Shown here: positions 35,495 to 45,051 of the stretch, piece by piece
How the letters are laid out: the number at the start of each line of letters is the position of its first letter
How positions within the stretch are numbered: the first letter of the stretch is position 1
Source: Pseudomonadota bacterium
Lineage (GTDB): Bacteria; Pseudomonadota; Alphaproteobacteria; Kiloniellales; JACOMY01
Reading direction: 5' to 3'
Length of the DNA: 46,001 nt
Assembly (NCBI GenBank): GCA_029781795.1
Contig: JAKOWB010000199.1
Coordinates: forward strand, 1-46,001
Made by a program: the position numbers and the translations under genes
The notes under the pieces: generated by a model
The model's input: only the letters and a program-made list of their open reading frames with translations
Database searches by the model: none
Told to the model about the DNA's origin: nothing

Positions 35495-36997
35495 ATGCCC
35501 GCCCGTCCCCGCATCGCCGTTGCCGGCTTCCAGCACGAGAGCAATTCCTTCGCGCCCTTCGGCACGACGCTGGAGGACTTCGTGAAGCCCGACGGCTGGC
35601 CGGCGCTGGCGCAGGGGCAGGAGATCCTGCGCGTCTTTCCCGGCCTCAACATCCCGGTCGGCGGCTTCCTCGACCACGCGCCCGCCACCTGGGACCTGGT
35701 GCCGTTAATCTGGTGCAGCGCCGAGCCGGCGGGCCCGGTGGAGGACGCCGCCTTCGAGTGGGTCGCCGCCCGCCTGATCAACGCGCTGGTCGAGGCCGGG
35801 CCCTTCGACGGCATCCTGCTGGACCTGCACGGCGCCATGGTGACGGCGAGCCTGGAGGACGGCGAGGGCGAGCTCTTGTCCCGCATCCGCCGCGTCATCG
35901 GGCCGGAGCTGCCCATCGTCGTCACGCTCGACCTGCATGCCAACGTGACCGAGGCGATGGTCGAGCACGCCAGCGCCATCGCGGTCTATCGCACCTATCC
36001 GCATGTCGACATGCAGCGGACGGCCGCGCGCGCGGTGCGCCTGCTGGCCCACCGGCTGGCCGGCGGCGCCTTGCACAAGGCCTGGCGCAAGCTGCCCTTC
36101 ATGATGCCGATCAGCGCGCAGTGCACGACCCTGGAGCCCTGCCGCGCGCTCTATGACCGCCTGCCGCGGCTGGAGCGGGAGGGCCTGCTGTCGATCGACT
36201 TCGCCGCCGGCTTCCCGCCGGCCGACATCGCCGAGTGCGGGCCGGCGGTGGTGGCCTATGGCGAGACGCCGGCCGCCGCCGAGGCCGCGGCCGAGGGCTT
36301 CGCCGCCGCCGTGCTGGCGGCCGAGAGCGCCTTCGACAGTCACCTGGTCCCCGCGGCGGAGGCCGTGCGCCAGGCCATCGCCGAGGGACGGCCCGGCCGT
36401 CCGGTGGTACTGGCCGACGTGCAGGACAATGCGGGCGCCGGCGCGACCTCCGACACCACGACGCTGCTGCGCGAACTGCTGGACCAGGGCGCGCGCGACG
36501 CCGTGCTGGCGCTGCTGTGGGACCCGCCGGCCGCCGCCGCGGCGCACCGCGCCGGCGTGAACGCCGAGCTGACGCTGGCGCTCGGCGGACGCTACGGCGA
36601 TCCGCCGGGGCCGCTGGATGCGCGCGTCCGGGTGGAGGCGCTGAGCGACGGCGACCTTCTCTGCCACGGCGAGATGCTGGCCGGCGTGACCGTGGCGCTC
36701 GGCCCCATGGCGCTGCTGCGCATCCTGGGCCGCGACGCCGAGGTACGCGTCGCGGTCTGCAGCCAGCGCTTCCAGTGCATGGACCAGGCGCCGCTGCGCG
36801 CGCTGGGCGTGGAGCCGCGGGACCTCGCGGTGCTCGCCATCAAGTCCACCGTCCACTTCCGCGCCGACTTCGAGCCCATCGCCCGGCGCATCATCAACGT
36901 CGAGGCGCCGGGGGCGCATCCCTGCCGCCTGGAGTCAGTGCCCTACCGCCGCCTGCGCCCCGGCCTGCGCCTGGCGCGCGCGGCGGCGGCGGAATAG
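35495..36997 (+). CDS. M81 family metallopeptidase (MlrC/microcystinase C-like)
   Basis: A 500-residue protein. The N-terminal half has AVAGFQHESNSFAPF and the motifs DLHGAM (Asp110, His112), LDLHANVTEAM (Asp146, His148) and TYPHVDM (His170), the presumed zinc-binding and active-site region of the MlrC_N domain. The C-terminal half carries VVLADVQDNAGAGATSDTT and ALLWDPPAA, typical of MlrC_C, ending in VHFRADFEPIARRIINVEAPG. The prototype hydrolyses linear microcystin peptides; relatives have unknown, probably small-peptide or amide substrates. No signal peptide, so cytoplasmic. Upstream of a peptide-type ABC importer (97-nt gap) and likely in the same unit, consistent with processing of an imported peptide or related compound. 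Confidence 0.88.
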   Translation: MPARPRIAVAGFQHESNSFAPFGTTLEDFVKPDGWPALAQGQEILRVFPGLNIPVGGFLDHAPATWDLVPLIWCSAEPAGPVEDAAFEWVAARLINALVEAGPFDGILLDLHGAMVTASLEDGEGELLSRIRRVIGPELPIVVTLDLHANVTEAMVEHASAIAVYRTYPHVDMQRTAARAVRLLAHRLAGGALHKAWRKLPFMMPISAQCTTLEPCRALYDRLPRLEREGLLSIDFAAGFPPADIAECGPAVVAYGETPAAAEAAAEGFAAAVLAAESAFDSHLVPAAEAVRQAIAEGRPGRPVVLADVQDNAGAGATSDTTTLLRELLDQGARDAVLALLWDPPAAAAAHRAGVNAELTLALGGRYGDPPGPLDARVRVEALSDGDLLCHGEMLAGVTVALGPMALLRILGRDAEVRVAVCSQRFQCMDQAPLRALGVEPRDLAVLAIKSTVHFRADFEPIARRIINVEAPGAHPCRLESVPYRRLRPGLRLARAAAAE

Positions 36998-37094
36998 GGG
37001 GCGGCGGGCCGCCACCGTGGAATCGTCAGGCCGGGCCAGCCGGCCGGCACCTGGAGCAGGATCGGTACCAGAGGCAAGGAAAGGGAGATCGACC

Positions 37095-38672
37095 ATGAAG
37101 GGCTTGGTAGGCGGCTTCGTCCTGGCCGCGGCATTGACCACGGCATCCTGGGCGGACACGCCCAAGGACACGCTGGTCATCGGCAAGAACATCGACGACA
37201 TCATCACCATGGATCCGGCCGAGATGTACGAGCTCTCGACCAGCGAGATCCTGGTCAACATCTACGACCGCCTGATGGGCCTCGAGCCCGGCGACATGAA
37301 GACCCTCGTGCCCACCGCGGCCGAGAGCTACAAGGTCGGCGACGACGGCAAGACCTTCACCTTCGTGCTGAAGCCGAACCTCGTGTTCCACTCCGGCAAT
37401 CCGGTGACGGCCGAGGACGTGGCCTTCTCCTTCAGCCGCGTGATCAAGCTGGGGCTGACGCCGGCCTATATCTTCGATCCGCTGGGCTGGACGCCGGACA
37501 ACGTCGATTCGATGCTGAAGCCGCTGGACGCGCGGACCATCGAGATCCATGTCGGCGACCAGCTCGCGCCCTCCTACGTGCTGAACCTCTTCTCCACCGT
37601 CACCTCCTCCATCGTCGACAAGAAGGAGGCGCTGGCGCACGAGAAGGACGGCGACCTCGGCCACGAGTGGCTGAAGACCAACACCGCCGGCTCGGGCTCC
37701 TTCAAGCTGAAGGTCTGGAAGCCGAACGAGACGGTGATCCTGGAGCGCGACGAGAAGGCCTGGCGCGGCGTGCCGGCGATGAAGCGGGTGATCGTCCGCC
37801 ACATCCCCGAGCCGGCCTCGCAGCGCCTGCAGCTCGAGAAGGGCGACATCGACATCGCCCTCAACCTCACCGCCGACCAGATCGCCGGCCTCGCCGGCAA
37901 CCAGGACATCGCCATCGACCCGGCGCCCAAGGCGACGATCAACTACCTCGGCCTGAACCAGAAGGTGAAGGAGCTGGCCAATCCCAAGGTGTGGGAGGCG
38001 CTGCGCTGGGCCGTAGACTACCAGGGCATGGCCGACACCTTCCTGAAGGGCCGCTACATCGTGAACCAGTCCTTCTGGCCGGCCGGCTTCTTCGCCTCGC
38101 TGGAGGAGAACCCCTATCACCTCGACCTCGCCAAGGCGAAGCAGCTGCTGGTCGAGGCGGGCTATCCCGACGGCTTCACCATCGAGTTCGACGCGCCCTC
38201 CAGCGCGCCTTTCAACGACGTGGCGCAGTCGATCCAGCAGACCTTCGGGCAGATCGGCGTCAAGGTGAACATCACCCCGGCCGAGGCCAAGCAGGTGCTG
38301 ACCAAGTACCGCGCGCGCACCCACGGCATGGTGGTGATGTACTGGGGGCCGGACTTCTTCGACCCGCATTCCAACGCCGGGTCCTTCGCCTACAACCCGG
38401 ACAACTCGGACGACGCCACCAGCAAGCCGCTGGCCTGGCGCAACGCCTGGGGCATCCCGGAGATCACGCAGCAGACCCTGGCGGCGCTGAAGGAGCCTGA
38501 CACCGAGAAGCGCCGGCAGATGTACCTCGACCTGCAGCGCGAGCTGCAGGCCCACAGCCCCTTCATCTTCCTGTTCCAGGAGGTGGAGCAGGTGGCCCGC
38601 CGGGCCAACGTCCAGGGCTATTTCTCCGGTCCCGGCGCCGACCTGGTGTTCTATCGTGGCGTGACCAAGTAG
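37095..38672 (+). CDS. Peptide/nickel-type ABC transporter substrate-binding protein (SBP family 5)
   Basis: A 525-residue extracytoplasmic receptor. The signal MKGLVGGFVLAAALTTASWA is cleaved near residue 20. The family 5 pattern is clear: IDDIITMDPAEMYELSTSEI, VNIYDRLMGLEPGDM, FVLKPNLVFHSGNPVTAEDV, AGSGSFKLKVWKPNETVI, YLGLNQKVKELANPKVWEAL (substrate-wall helices), and FIFLFQEVEQVARRANVQGY. The ATG at 37095 after aagggagat is chosen over a longer frame. It heads the dpp-type operon; no lipobox, so it is freely periplasmic. Ligand could be a peptide or opine-like compound, unresolved. Confidence 0.92.
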   Translation: MKGLVGGFVLAAALTTASWADTPKDTLVIGKNIDDIITMDPAEMYELSTSEILVNIYDRLMGLEPGDMKTLVPTAAESYKVGDDGKTFTFVLKPNLVFHSGNPVTAEDVAFSFSRVIKLGLTPAYIFDPLGWTPDNVDSMLKPLDARTIEIHVGDQLAPSYVLNLFSTVTSSIVDKKEALAHEKDGDLGHEWLKTNTAGSGSFKLKVWKPNETVILERDEKAWRGVPAMKRVIVRHIPEPASQRLQLEKGDIDIALNLTADQIAGLAGNQDIAIDPAPKATINYLGLNQKVKELANPKVWEALRWAVDYQGMADTFLKGRYIVNQSFWPAGFFASLEENPYHLDLAKAKQLLVEAGYPDGFTIEFDAPSSAPFNDVAQSIQQTFGQIGVKVNITPAEAKQVLTKYRARTHGMVVMYWGPDFFDPHSNAGSFAYNPDNSDDATSKPLAWRNAWGIPEITQQTLAALKEPDTEKRRQMYLDLQRELQAHSPFIFLFQEVEQVARRANVQGYFSGPGADLVFYRGVTK

Positions 38673-38715
38673 GCCGCGCGCGGCCTGCCTGGCAGGGGCG
38701 GACACCGGGAGGGGC

Positions 38716-39798
38716 ATGGCTGAGGGCGTCGCAGGGCCAGCGGTCGCGGCCGCGCGCAGGGGCGCGTGGCTGGGGCCGGCCCTGCGCGCCCTTCTCCGCC
38801 TGCTTTTTACCCTGGCCCTGACGCTGCTGGGGCTGGTCGCTGTTACCTTCGTCATCGGCCGCGTCGTGCCGATCGACCCGGTGCTGGCGGTGGTGGGCGA
38901 CCGCGCCTCGGCCGCGACCTATGCCCGGGTGCGGCAGGAGATGGGCCTCGACCTGCCGCTGCTGGAGCAGTTCTGGAACTACCTGCTGAAGGTGCTGGAA
39001 GGCGACTTCGGCACCGCGGTGATCTCCTCGCGCCCGGTGCTGGACGACCTCCTCAGGGTCTTCCCGGCGACCTTCGAGCTGGCGACCGCGGCGACGCTGC
39101 TCGGCACGCTCCTGGGCGTGCCGCTCGGCGTCGTCGCGGCCACGCAGCACGGCCGCTGGCCGGACCAGGTGATCCGCGTCCTCGCCCTGGTCGGCTATTC
39201 CGTGCCGGTCTTCTGGCTCGGCCTGATCGGCCTGCTGCTGTTCTATGCCCAGCTCGACTGGGTGCCGGGGCCCGGGCAGCTCGACATCTATTACGAGGGC
39301 CTGGTGGAGCCGGTGACCGGCCTCATCACCGTCGACTCGCTGCTGGCCGGCGAGACCGAGGTCTTCTGGAACGCGCTCGCCCACCTGATCCTGCCGGCCG
39401 GCCTGCTGGGCTACATCTCGCTGGCCTACATCTGCCGCATGACGCGCAGCTTCATGCTGGGCCAGCTGCGCCAGGAATACGTCACCGTCGCGCGCGTGAA
39501 GGGCCTGCCGGAGCGGCGGGTAGTCTGGCGCCACGCCTTCGGCAACATCCTGGTGCCGCTGCTGACGGTGATCGTGCTGAGCTACGCCGCGCTGCTCGAG
39601 GGCGCAGTGCTGACTGAGACGGTCTTCTCCTGGCCCGGCCTCGGCCTCTACATCACCCACTCGCTGTTCAACGCCGATCTCAACGCCGTGCTGGGCGGCA
39701 CCATCCTGATCGGCAGCGTCTTCATCCTGCTGAACCTGCTGAGCGACCTGCTCTACCGTCTGCTGGATCCGCGCACGCGGCGGGAGATGGGGCGATGA
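38716..39798 (+). CDS. Peptide ABC transporter permease (DppB type)
   Basis: A 360-residue inner-membrane subunit. The first hydrophobic segment (LLFTLALTLLGLVAVTFVIG) is followed by a long periplasmic loop with VLAVVGDRASAATYARVRQE, the DppB/OppB landmark (P-D-P-V position and RxELGL-like region). Five more membrane segments include the ABC-coupling motif YVTVARVKGLPERRVVWRHA. Length is 20-40 residues above the norm because of its N-terminal extension and an ITVDSLLAGETEVFWN loop. Shine-Dalgarno ggagggg; next gene starts with an ATGA overlap. Confidence 0.93.
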   Translation: MAEGVAGPAVAAARRGAWLGPALRALLRLLFTLALTLLGLVAVTFVIGRVVPIDPVLAVVGDRASAATYARVRQEMGLDLPLLEQFWNYLLKVLEGDFGTAVISSRPVLDDLLRVFPATFELATAATLLGTLLGVPLGVVAATQHGRWPDQVIRVLALVGYSVPVFWLGLIGLLLFYAQLDWVPGPGQLDIYYEGLVEPVTGLITVDSLLAGETEVFWNALAHLILPAGLLGYISLAYICRMTRSFMLGQLRQEYVTVARVKGLPERRVVWRHAFGNILVPLLTVIVLSYAALLEGAVLTETVFSWPGLGLYITHSLFNADLNAVLGGTILIGSVFILLNLLSDLLYRLLDPRTRREMGR

Positions 39799-40697
39799 GC
39801 CGCGCCGCGCGCCTCAGGACCTGGCTCCTCAGCGACGCGCCGGCCTCGCGCCGCCAGGCGGCCTGCGGGCGCTGGTACCGCGACTGGCTGACCTTGCGCG
39901 CCAACCCGCTGGCGATGCTCGGCCTCGCCATCGTGCTGGGCCTGGTGCTGACGGCGCTGGTCGGCCCGCTGCTGCCGATCCAGTCGCCCTACTACCAGGA
40001 CCTCGAGATCCGCCTGCTCCCGCCCAGCGGCGCGCACTGGCTGGGCACCGACGAGCTGGGCCGCGACATCCTGGCCCGCATCGTCTACGGCGCTGGCGCC
40101 ACCCTGACCATCGTGGTGCTGGTGGCGGTGATCGTGGTGCCCATCGGCCTTGCCGTCGGCACCGTGGCCGGCTATCTCGGCGGCTGGGTCGACGCCGTGC
40201 TGATGCGCGTCACCGACATCTTCCTGGCCTTCCCGCGCCTGGTGCTGGCCCTCGCCTTCGTCGCCGCGCTGAAGCCGGGGATCGAGAACGCCATCATCGC
40301 CATCGCGCTGACCTCCTGGCCGCCCTATGCGCGCCTGGCGCGGGCCGAGACCATCACCATCCGCAACGCCGCCTTCATCCAGGCGGCGGAGCTGCAGGGC
40401 GCCGGCGCCTGGCGCATCCTCTGGCACCACGTCGTGCCGCTCTGCCTCGCCTCGGTCGTGGTGCGCCTGACGCTCGACATGGCCGGCATCATCCTGACCG
40501 CCGCCGGCCTCGGCTTCCTCGGCCTCGGCGCGCAGCCGCCGCTGGCCGAGTGGGGCGCCATGATCTCCACCGGCCGCGAGTACCTGCTGGACCACTGGTG
40601 GGTCGCCACCATGCCGGGCATCGCCATCTTCCTGGTCAGCCTGGGCTTCAACCTGCTGGGCGACGGCCTGCGCGACCTGCTGGATCCGAAGCGATGA
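39795..40697 (+). CDS. Peptide ABC transporter permease (DppC type)
   Basis: A 300-residue permease. N-terminal cytoplasmic tail, first segment NPLAMLGLAIVLGLVLTALV, the DppC/OppC motif HWLGTDELGRDILARIVYGA (as in dpp permeases after the first loop), five further membrane segments, and the coupling motif FIQAAELQGAGAWRILWHHV near the C-terminus. Its start overlaps the DppB-type stop (ATGA) and it ends with another ATGA into the first ATPase gene. Together with its partner it forms the transmembrane channel. Confidence 0.94.
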   Translation: MSRAARLRTWLLSDAPASRRQAACGRWYRDWLTLRANPLAMLGLAIVLGLVLTALVGPLLPIQSPYYQDLEIRLLPPSGAHWLGTDELGRDILARIVYGAGATLTIVVLVAVIVVPIGLAVGTVAGYLGGWVDAVLMRVTDIFLAFPRLVLALAFVAALKPGIENAIIAIALTSWPPYARLARAETITIRNAAFIQAAELQGAGAWRILWHHVVPLCLASVVVRLTLDMAGIILTAAGLGFLGLGAQPPLAEWGAMISTGREYLLDHWWVATMPGIAIFLVSLGFNLLGDGLRDLLDPKR

Positions 40698-41533
40698 CGA
40701 CGCCCCTGCTCGAGGTCGAGGACCTGCGCATCCGCTTCCCGGCGCGCCAGGGCGTCTTCGAGGCGGTGCGCGGCGTTTCCTTCGAAATGGGGCGCGAGCG
40801 CCTCGGCATCGTCGGCGAGTCGGGCAGCGGCAAGTCGCTGACCGGCCGCGCGCTGCTCGGCCTGGTGCCGCGCCCGGGGCGGGTGACGGCGACGCGCCTG
40901 GCCTTCCAGGGGCAGGCGCTGCAGGGCCTTGCCGAGCGGCGGCTGCGCGCGCTGCGCGGCCGCCACATGACCATGGTGATGCAGGACCCGCGCTACTCGC
41001 TGAACCCGGTGATGCGCGTCGGCCGGCAGATCGAGGAGGCGCTGCGCCGCCACAGCCGCGCCGGCCGCGCCGAGGCGCGGCGGCAGACGCTGAAGGCGCT
41101 GGAGGCGGTGCAGATCCGCGATCCCGAGCGGGTCTATCACCTCTATCCGCACCAGGTCTCCGGCGGCATGGGCCAGCGCATCATGATCGCCATGATGCTG
41201 ATACCCGAGCCGGAACTGCTGATCGCCGACGAGCCGACCTCGGCCCTCGACGTCACGGTACAGGCCCAGGTGCTGGCGCTGATCGAGGCGCTGGTGACGC
41301 GGCGCGGCATGGGCCTGATCCTCATCAGCCACGACCTGGACCTGGTGGCGCGCCACTGCGACCGCGTGCTGATCATGTACGCCGGCCGCGTGGTGGAGAC
41401 CTGCCGCGCCGACCGTCTGTGGGAGGCGCAGCATCCCTATTCCCGCGGCCTGCTGGCCGCCGTGCCGCGCATCGGCGACACGCGTGCCCGCCTGCCGACG
41501 CTGGACCGCGACCCGGCCTGGCTGACCGCATGA
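40694..41533 (+). CDS. Peptide ABC transporter ATP-binding protein (DppD type)
   Basis: A 279-residue ATPase; Walker A GESGSGKS, Q-loop VMQDPRYSLNPVM, signature VSGGMGQR, Walker B LLIADEPTSALD and the switch His in LILISHDLDLV are present. The C-terminal QHPYSRGLLAAVP is the family's oligopeptide-type tail, but the usual Cys-rich/RxL-tail is shortened compared with the about 320-residue norm. Translationally coupled to the permease upstream (ATGA) and to the second ATPase (ATGA). The signature has Gly-Met-Gly where others have Gly-Met-Arg, a mild variant. Confidence 0.93.
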   Translation: MTTPLLEVEDLRIRFPARQGVFEAVRGVSFEMGRERLGIVGESGSGKSLTGRALLGLVPRPGRVTATRLAFQGQALQGLAERRLRALRGRHMTMVMQDPRYSLNPVMRVGRQIEEALRRHSRAGRAEARRQTLKALEAVQIRDPERVYHLYPHQVSGGMGQRIMIAMMLIPEPELLIADEPTSALDVTVQAQVLALIEALVTRRGMGLILISHDLDLVARHCDRVLIMYAGRVVETCRADRLWEAQHPYSRGLLAAVPRIGDTRARLPTLDRDPAWLTA

Positions 41534-42267
41534 TCGAGGTCCAGGGTCTTTCCGTCACCTTCGGCAGCGGCCGCCAGCGCCTGATGGCGGTCGAGGGGGT
41601 GAGCTTCGCCGTGCCGGCCGGCGGCGCCTTCGGCCTGGTCGGCGAGTCGGGCGCCGGCAAGTCGACGGTGCTGAACGCCGTCGCCGGGCTGCTCCACGGC
41701 TGGCAGGGCCGCATCGCGCTGGACGGCCGCCCGGTGGCGGGCCAGCGCAGCCTGGCCGACCGCCGCCTGGCGCAGATGGTGTTCCAGGATCCCTATGGCT
41801 CGCTGCACCCGCGCCACAGCGTCGACCGCATCCTGGCCGAGCCGGCGGCGATCCACCGCCTGGATCGCGTCGAGGCCCGCATCGTCGAGGCGCTCGCCGC
41901 CGTCGGCCTGGGGCCCGAGCACCGCTTCCGCTATCCGCACCAGCTTTCGGGCGGGCAGCGCCAGCGCGTCGCCATCGCCCGCGCCCTGATCCTGGAGCCG
42001 CGCGTGCTGCTGCTGGACGAGCCGACCTCGGCGCTCGACGTCTCGGTCCAGGCCGAGGTCTTGAACCTGCTGCGCCGCCTGCGCGAGGAGCGCGGCATCA
42101 CGCTGCTGATGGTCAGCCACAACCTGGCGGTCATCGCCTTCCTCTGCGACCGCCTGGCGGTGATGCGCCAGGGCCGGGTGGTGGAGACGCTGGAGACGGC
42201 GCAACTGCGCGACGGCCGGGTGGCCCAGGACTACACCCGCGAACTGCTGGCAGCGAGCGGCGGGTAG
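41530..42267 (+). CDS. Peptide ABC transporter ATP-binding protein (DppF type), short form
   Basis: A 245-residue ATPase, shorter than typical DppF (about 320 residues), lacking most of the C-terminal oligopeptide domain. Walker A GESGAGKST, Q-loop MVFQDPYGSLHPRH, signature [15 protein letters not shown], Walker B LLLDEPTSALDV and switch MVSHNLAVIA are all intact, so it should be functional. It is the last gene of the importer, linked by ATGA. About 140 nt follow before sdhC, including the sdh promoter. Confidence 0.93.
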   Translation: MIEVQGLSVTFGSGRQRLMAVEGVSFAVPAGGAFGLVGESGAGKSTVLNAVAGLLHGWQGRIALDGRPVAGQRSLADRRLAQMVFQDPYGSLHPRHSVDRILAEPAAIHRLDRVEARIVEALAAVGLGPEHRFRYPHQLSGGQRQRVAIARALILEPRVLLLDEPTSALDVSVQAEVLNLLRRLREERGITLLMVSHNLAVIAFLCDRLAVMRQGRVVETLETAQLRDGRVAQDYTRELLAASGG

Positions 42268-42321
42268 GGCGCCATCGCGGCCGCCGAATGGGCCCATCGC
42301 CAATCGGCAGGGGCCATGCCG

Positions 42322-42350
42322 TTGACTTGCCCGGGGCCGGGGTCTATTTC
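42322..42350 (+). promoter_or_regulatory. Candidate promoter of the sdhCDAB operon
   Basis: TTGACT (42322-42327), a 17-nt GC-rich spacer and TATTTC (42345-42350), about 57 nt before the sdhC ATG. The spacing is ideal and the -35 near-consensus. No riboswitch or operator could be identified in the 5' leader. Confidence 0.5.
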
Positions 42351-42407
42351 GGTAAAAACGCACTGTTGCAGCGCGAAATAACACGCTGACGGAGAGGTCG
42401 GGCGAGG

Positions 42408-42815
42408 ATGGCTGGCAACATCGATCGGGCTGGGCGGCCGCTGTCGCCGCATCTACAGATCTATCGCTGGCAGTGGACCATGGCCCTGTCCATCCTGCAC
42501 CGGGCGACCGGCGTGGCGCTGGTCGTGGGCACGTTGCTGCTGGTCTGGTGGCTGACCGCCGCCGCCTATGGAGAGGAATCCTACGCTGCGGCGCGGGGCT
42601 TCATCGGCTCGATCCTGGGCCGGATTCTCCTGTTCGGCTGGACCCTTGCCTTCTTCTATCACCTCTGCAACGGCGTCCGGCATCTCTGCTGGGACGCCGG
42701 CAAGGGCTTCGAGCTCAAGGCCGCGCACCGCTCCGCCATCCTGGTGCTGCTGGCCACCGCCGGCCTGACGATCGTGACCTGGATCGCGGCCTACGCCGTG
42801 ATGGGGAGGCTCTGA
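42408..42815 (+). CDS. sdhC: Succinate dehydrogenase cytochrome b556 subunit
   Basis: A 135-residue membrane anchor of respiratory complex II. RPLSPHLQIYRWQWTMALSI (10-29) is the family's N-terminal motif and SILHRATGVALVVG starts the first membrane helix; three helices are predicted. FYHLCNGVRHLCWD contains the heme-b axial histidine (His85) and binds near the quinone site with the Ser/Arg in the first motif. It overlaps sdhD as TGATG, and the operon order is sdhC-D-A-B. Confidence 0.95.
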   Translation: MAGNIDRAGRPLSPHLQIYRWQWTMALSILHRATGVALVVGTLLLVWWLTAAAYGEESYAAARGFIGSILGRILLFGWTLAFFYHLCNGVRHLCWDAGKGFELKAAHRSAILVLLATAGLTIVTWIAAYAVMGRL

Positions 42816-43210
42816 TGGCCCAGGGGTCCGGCGACCGCCGCAGCGAGCTGGGCCGCGTCCGCGGCCTCGGCACCGCCAAAGAGGGCGTGCAGCACTGGTG
42901 GGCGCAGCGCGCGACCGCCGTGGCGCTGATCCCGCTCGCCATCTGGTTCCTCGCCTCGATCATCTGCCTGATGGGCGGCACCCGGGCCGAGCTGGTGGCC
43001 TGGCTGGGCTCGCCCTTCTCCGCCGGCCTGATGATCCTCTTCCTGCTGGCGCTCTTCTGGCACGCGCTGCTGGGCCTGCAGGTGGTGATCGAGGACTACG
43101 TGCACCACGAGGGCCGCAAGCTGGCCACGCTCTTCGCCGTCAAGGGCCTGATCCTGGTCCTGGCCGCCGCCAGCGTGGCCTCCGTCATCAAGCTGATGCT
43201 GCAGGGTTGA
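42815..43210 (+). CDS. sdhD: Succinate dehydrogenase membrane anchor subunit
   Basis: A 131-residue hydrophobic subunit pairing with SdhC. Three membrane helices are predicted; [20 protein letters not shown] starts the first, [18 protein letters not shown] has the second heme ligand (His83) and the quinone-site Asp/Tyr residues. Its ATG overlaps the sdhC stop. sdhA begins 4 nt after its stop. Confidence 0.95.
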   Translation: MAQGSGDRRSELGRVRGLGTAKEGVQHWWAQRATAVALIPLAIWFLASIICLMGGTRAELVAWLGSPFSAGLMILFLLALFWHALLGLQVVIEDYVHHEGRKLATLFAVKGLILVLAAASVASVIKLMLQG

Positions 43211-43214
43211 GATC

Positions 43215-45041
43215 ATGGCCGAGCCCACCAAGCCCGTGAACGGAAACGGCCAGGCGGCCCCCGCCTACCAGATCGTCGACCACACCTACGACGTGGTGGT
43301 GGTGGGCGCCGGCGGCGCGGGCCTGCGCGCCACGCTGGGCCTCGCCGAGGCCGGCCTCAAGACCGCCTGCATCACCAAGGTCTTCCCGACCCGCAGCCAC
43401 ACCGTGGCGGCGCAGGGCGGCATCTCCGCCTCGCTCGGCAACATGGGGCCGGACGACTGGCGCTGGCACATGTACGACACGGTCAAGGGCTCGGACTGGC
43501 TGGGTGACCAGGATGCCATCGAGTACATGACCAAGGAGGCCATCCCGGCGATCATCGAGCTGGAGCACTATGGCGTGCCCTTCAGCCGCACGCCGGCCGG
43601 CAAGATCTACCAGCGCCCCTTCGGCGGCATGACCACCGAGTACGGCAAGGGCATCGCGCAGCGCACCTGCGCCGCCGCCGACCGCACCGGCCACGCCATC
43701 CTGCACACGCTCTACCAGCAGTCGCTGCGCCGCCACGCCGAGTTCTTCATCGAGTACTTCGCCATCGACCTGATGATGGAGGACGGCCAGTGCCGCGGCG
43801 TGGTCGCCTGGAACCTGTCGGACGGCACGATCCACCGCTTCCGCGCGCACCAGACCATCATCGCCACCGGCGGCTATGGCCGCGTCTACTTCTCCTGCAC
43901 CGGCGCCCACACCCAGACCGGCGACGGCGCCGCCATGGTGGCGCGCGCCGGCCTGCCGCTGCAGGACATGGAGTTCGTGCAGTTCCACCCGACCGGCATC
44001 TACGGCGCCGGCTGCCTCATCACCGAGGGCTCGCGCGGCGAGGGCGGCTACCTCACCAACAGCGCGGGCGAGCGCTTCATGGAGCGCTATGCCCCCTCGG
44101 CCAAGGACCTGGCCAGCCGCGACGTGGTGAGCCGCGCCATGACCATGGAGATCCGCGAGGGCCGCGGTGTCGGGCCGCACAAGGACCACATCCACCTGCA
44201 CCTCGAGCACCTCGACCCGAAGATCCTGGACGAGCGCCTGCCCGGCATCTCGGAATCCGCGCGCATCTTCGCCGGCGTCGACGTGCACAAGGAGCCGATC
44301 CCGGTCATCCCGACCTGCCACTACAACATGGGCGGCGTGCCGGCGCGCTACACCGGCGAGGCGGTGACCGAGGCGAACGGCGATCCCAACGTCGTGGTGC
44401 CGGGCCTGATGGCCATCGGCGAGGCGGCCTGCGTCTCGGTGCATGGCGCCAATCGCCTGGGCAGCAACTCGCTGCTCGACCTCGTGGTCTTCGGCCGCGC
44501 CGCCGGCCTGCGCGCCGCCGAGCTGGTGAAGCCCGGCGCGCCGCACCGCCCGCTCGGCAAGGAGGCCGACGCCCTGGCGATGAGCCGCCTCGACCGCACG
44601 CGCCACGCCAGCGGCGGCACGCCGACCGCGAAGCTGCGCGCCGCCATGCAGAAGGTGATGCAGGGCCATGCCGCGGTCTTCCGCACCGGCGACACGCTGG
44701 ACGAGGGCGTGAAGGGCCTGGCCGAGGTCTGGTCCGGCCTGCCCGACCTGCACGTCACCGACCGCTCGATGATCTGGAACAGCGACCTGGTCGAGGCGCT
44801 GGAGCTCGACAACCTGATGATCCAGGCGGTCGCCACCATGGCCTCGGCGGCCAACCGCACCGAGAGCCGCGGCGCGCACGCACGCGAGGATCACCCGGAC
44901 CGCGACGACGCCAACTGGATGAAGCACACGCTCTGCTGGGTCGACGAGGCCGGCAAGGCGCGCTTCTCCTACCGCCCGGTCACGCTCTCGACCATGACCA
45001 ACGACGTGCAGTCCTTCCCGCCCAAGGCGCGCGTGTACTGA
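43215..45041 (+). CDS. sdhA: Succinate dehydrogenase flavoprotein subunit
   Basis: A 608-residue FAD enzyme oxidising succinate to fumarate. The N-terminal dinucleotide fold [17 protein letters not shown] (27-43) is followed by [14 protein letters not shown], where His62 is the residue usually covalently linked to FAD. Active-site elements [20 protein letters not shown] (with the catalytic Arg) and [16 protein letters not shown] are intact, and the C-terminal [20 protein letters not shown] is typical. Length is normal. Forms the catalytic head of complex II with SdhB on the cytoplasmic face. Confidence 0.97.
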   Translation: MAEPTKPVNGNGQAAPAYQIVDHTYDVVVVGAGGAGLRATLGLAEAGLKTACITKVFPTRSHTVAAQGGISASLGNMGPDDWRWHMYDTVKGSDWLGDQDAIEYMTKEAIPAIIELEHYGVPFSRTPAGKIYQRPFGGMTTEYGKGIAQRTCAAADRTGHAILHTLYQQSLRRHAEFFIEYFAIDLMMEDGQCRGVVAWNLSDGTIHRFRAHQTIIATGGYGRVYFSCTGAHTQTGDGAAMVARAGLPLQDMEFVQFHPTGIYGAGCLITEGSRGEGGYLTNSAGERFMERYAPSAKDLASRDVVSRAMTMEIREGRGVGPHKDHIHLHLEHLDPKILDERLPGISESARIFAGVDVHKEPIPVIPTCHYNMGGVPARYTGEAVTEANGDPNVVVPGLMAIGEAACVSVHGANRLGSNSLLDLVVFGRAAGLRAAELVKPGAPHRPLGKEADALAMSRLDRTRHASGGTPTAKLRAAMQKVMQGHAAVFRTGDTLDEGVKGLAEVWSGLPDLHVTDRSMIWNSDLVEALELDNLMIQAVATMASAANRTESRGAHAREDHPDRDDANWMKHTLCWVDEAGKARFSYRPVTLSTMTNDVQSFPPKARVY

Positions 45042-45051
45042 GGAACCGACG

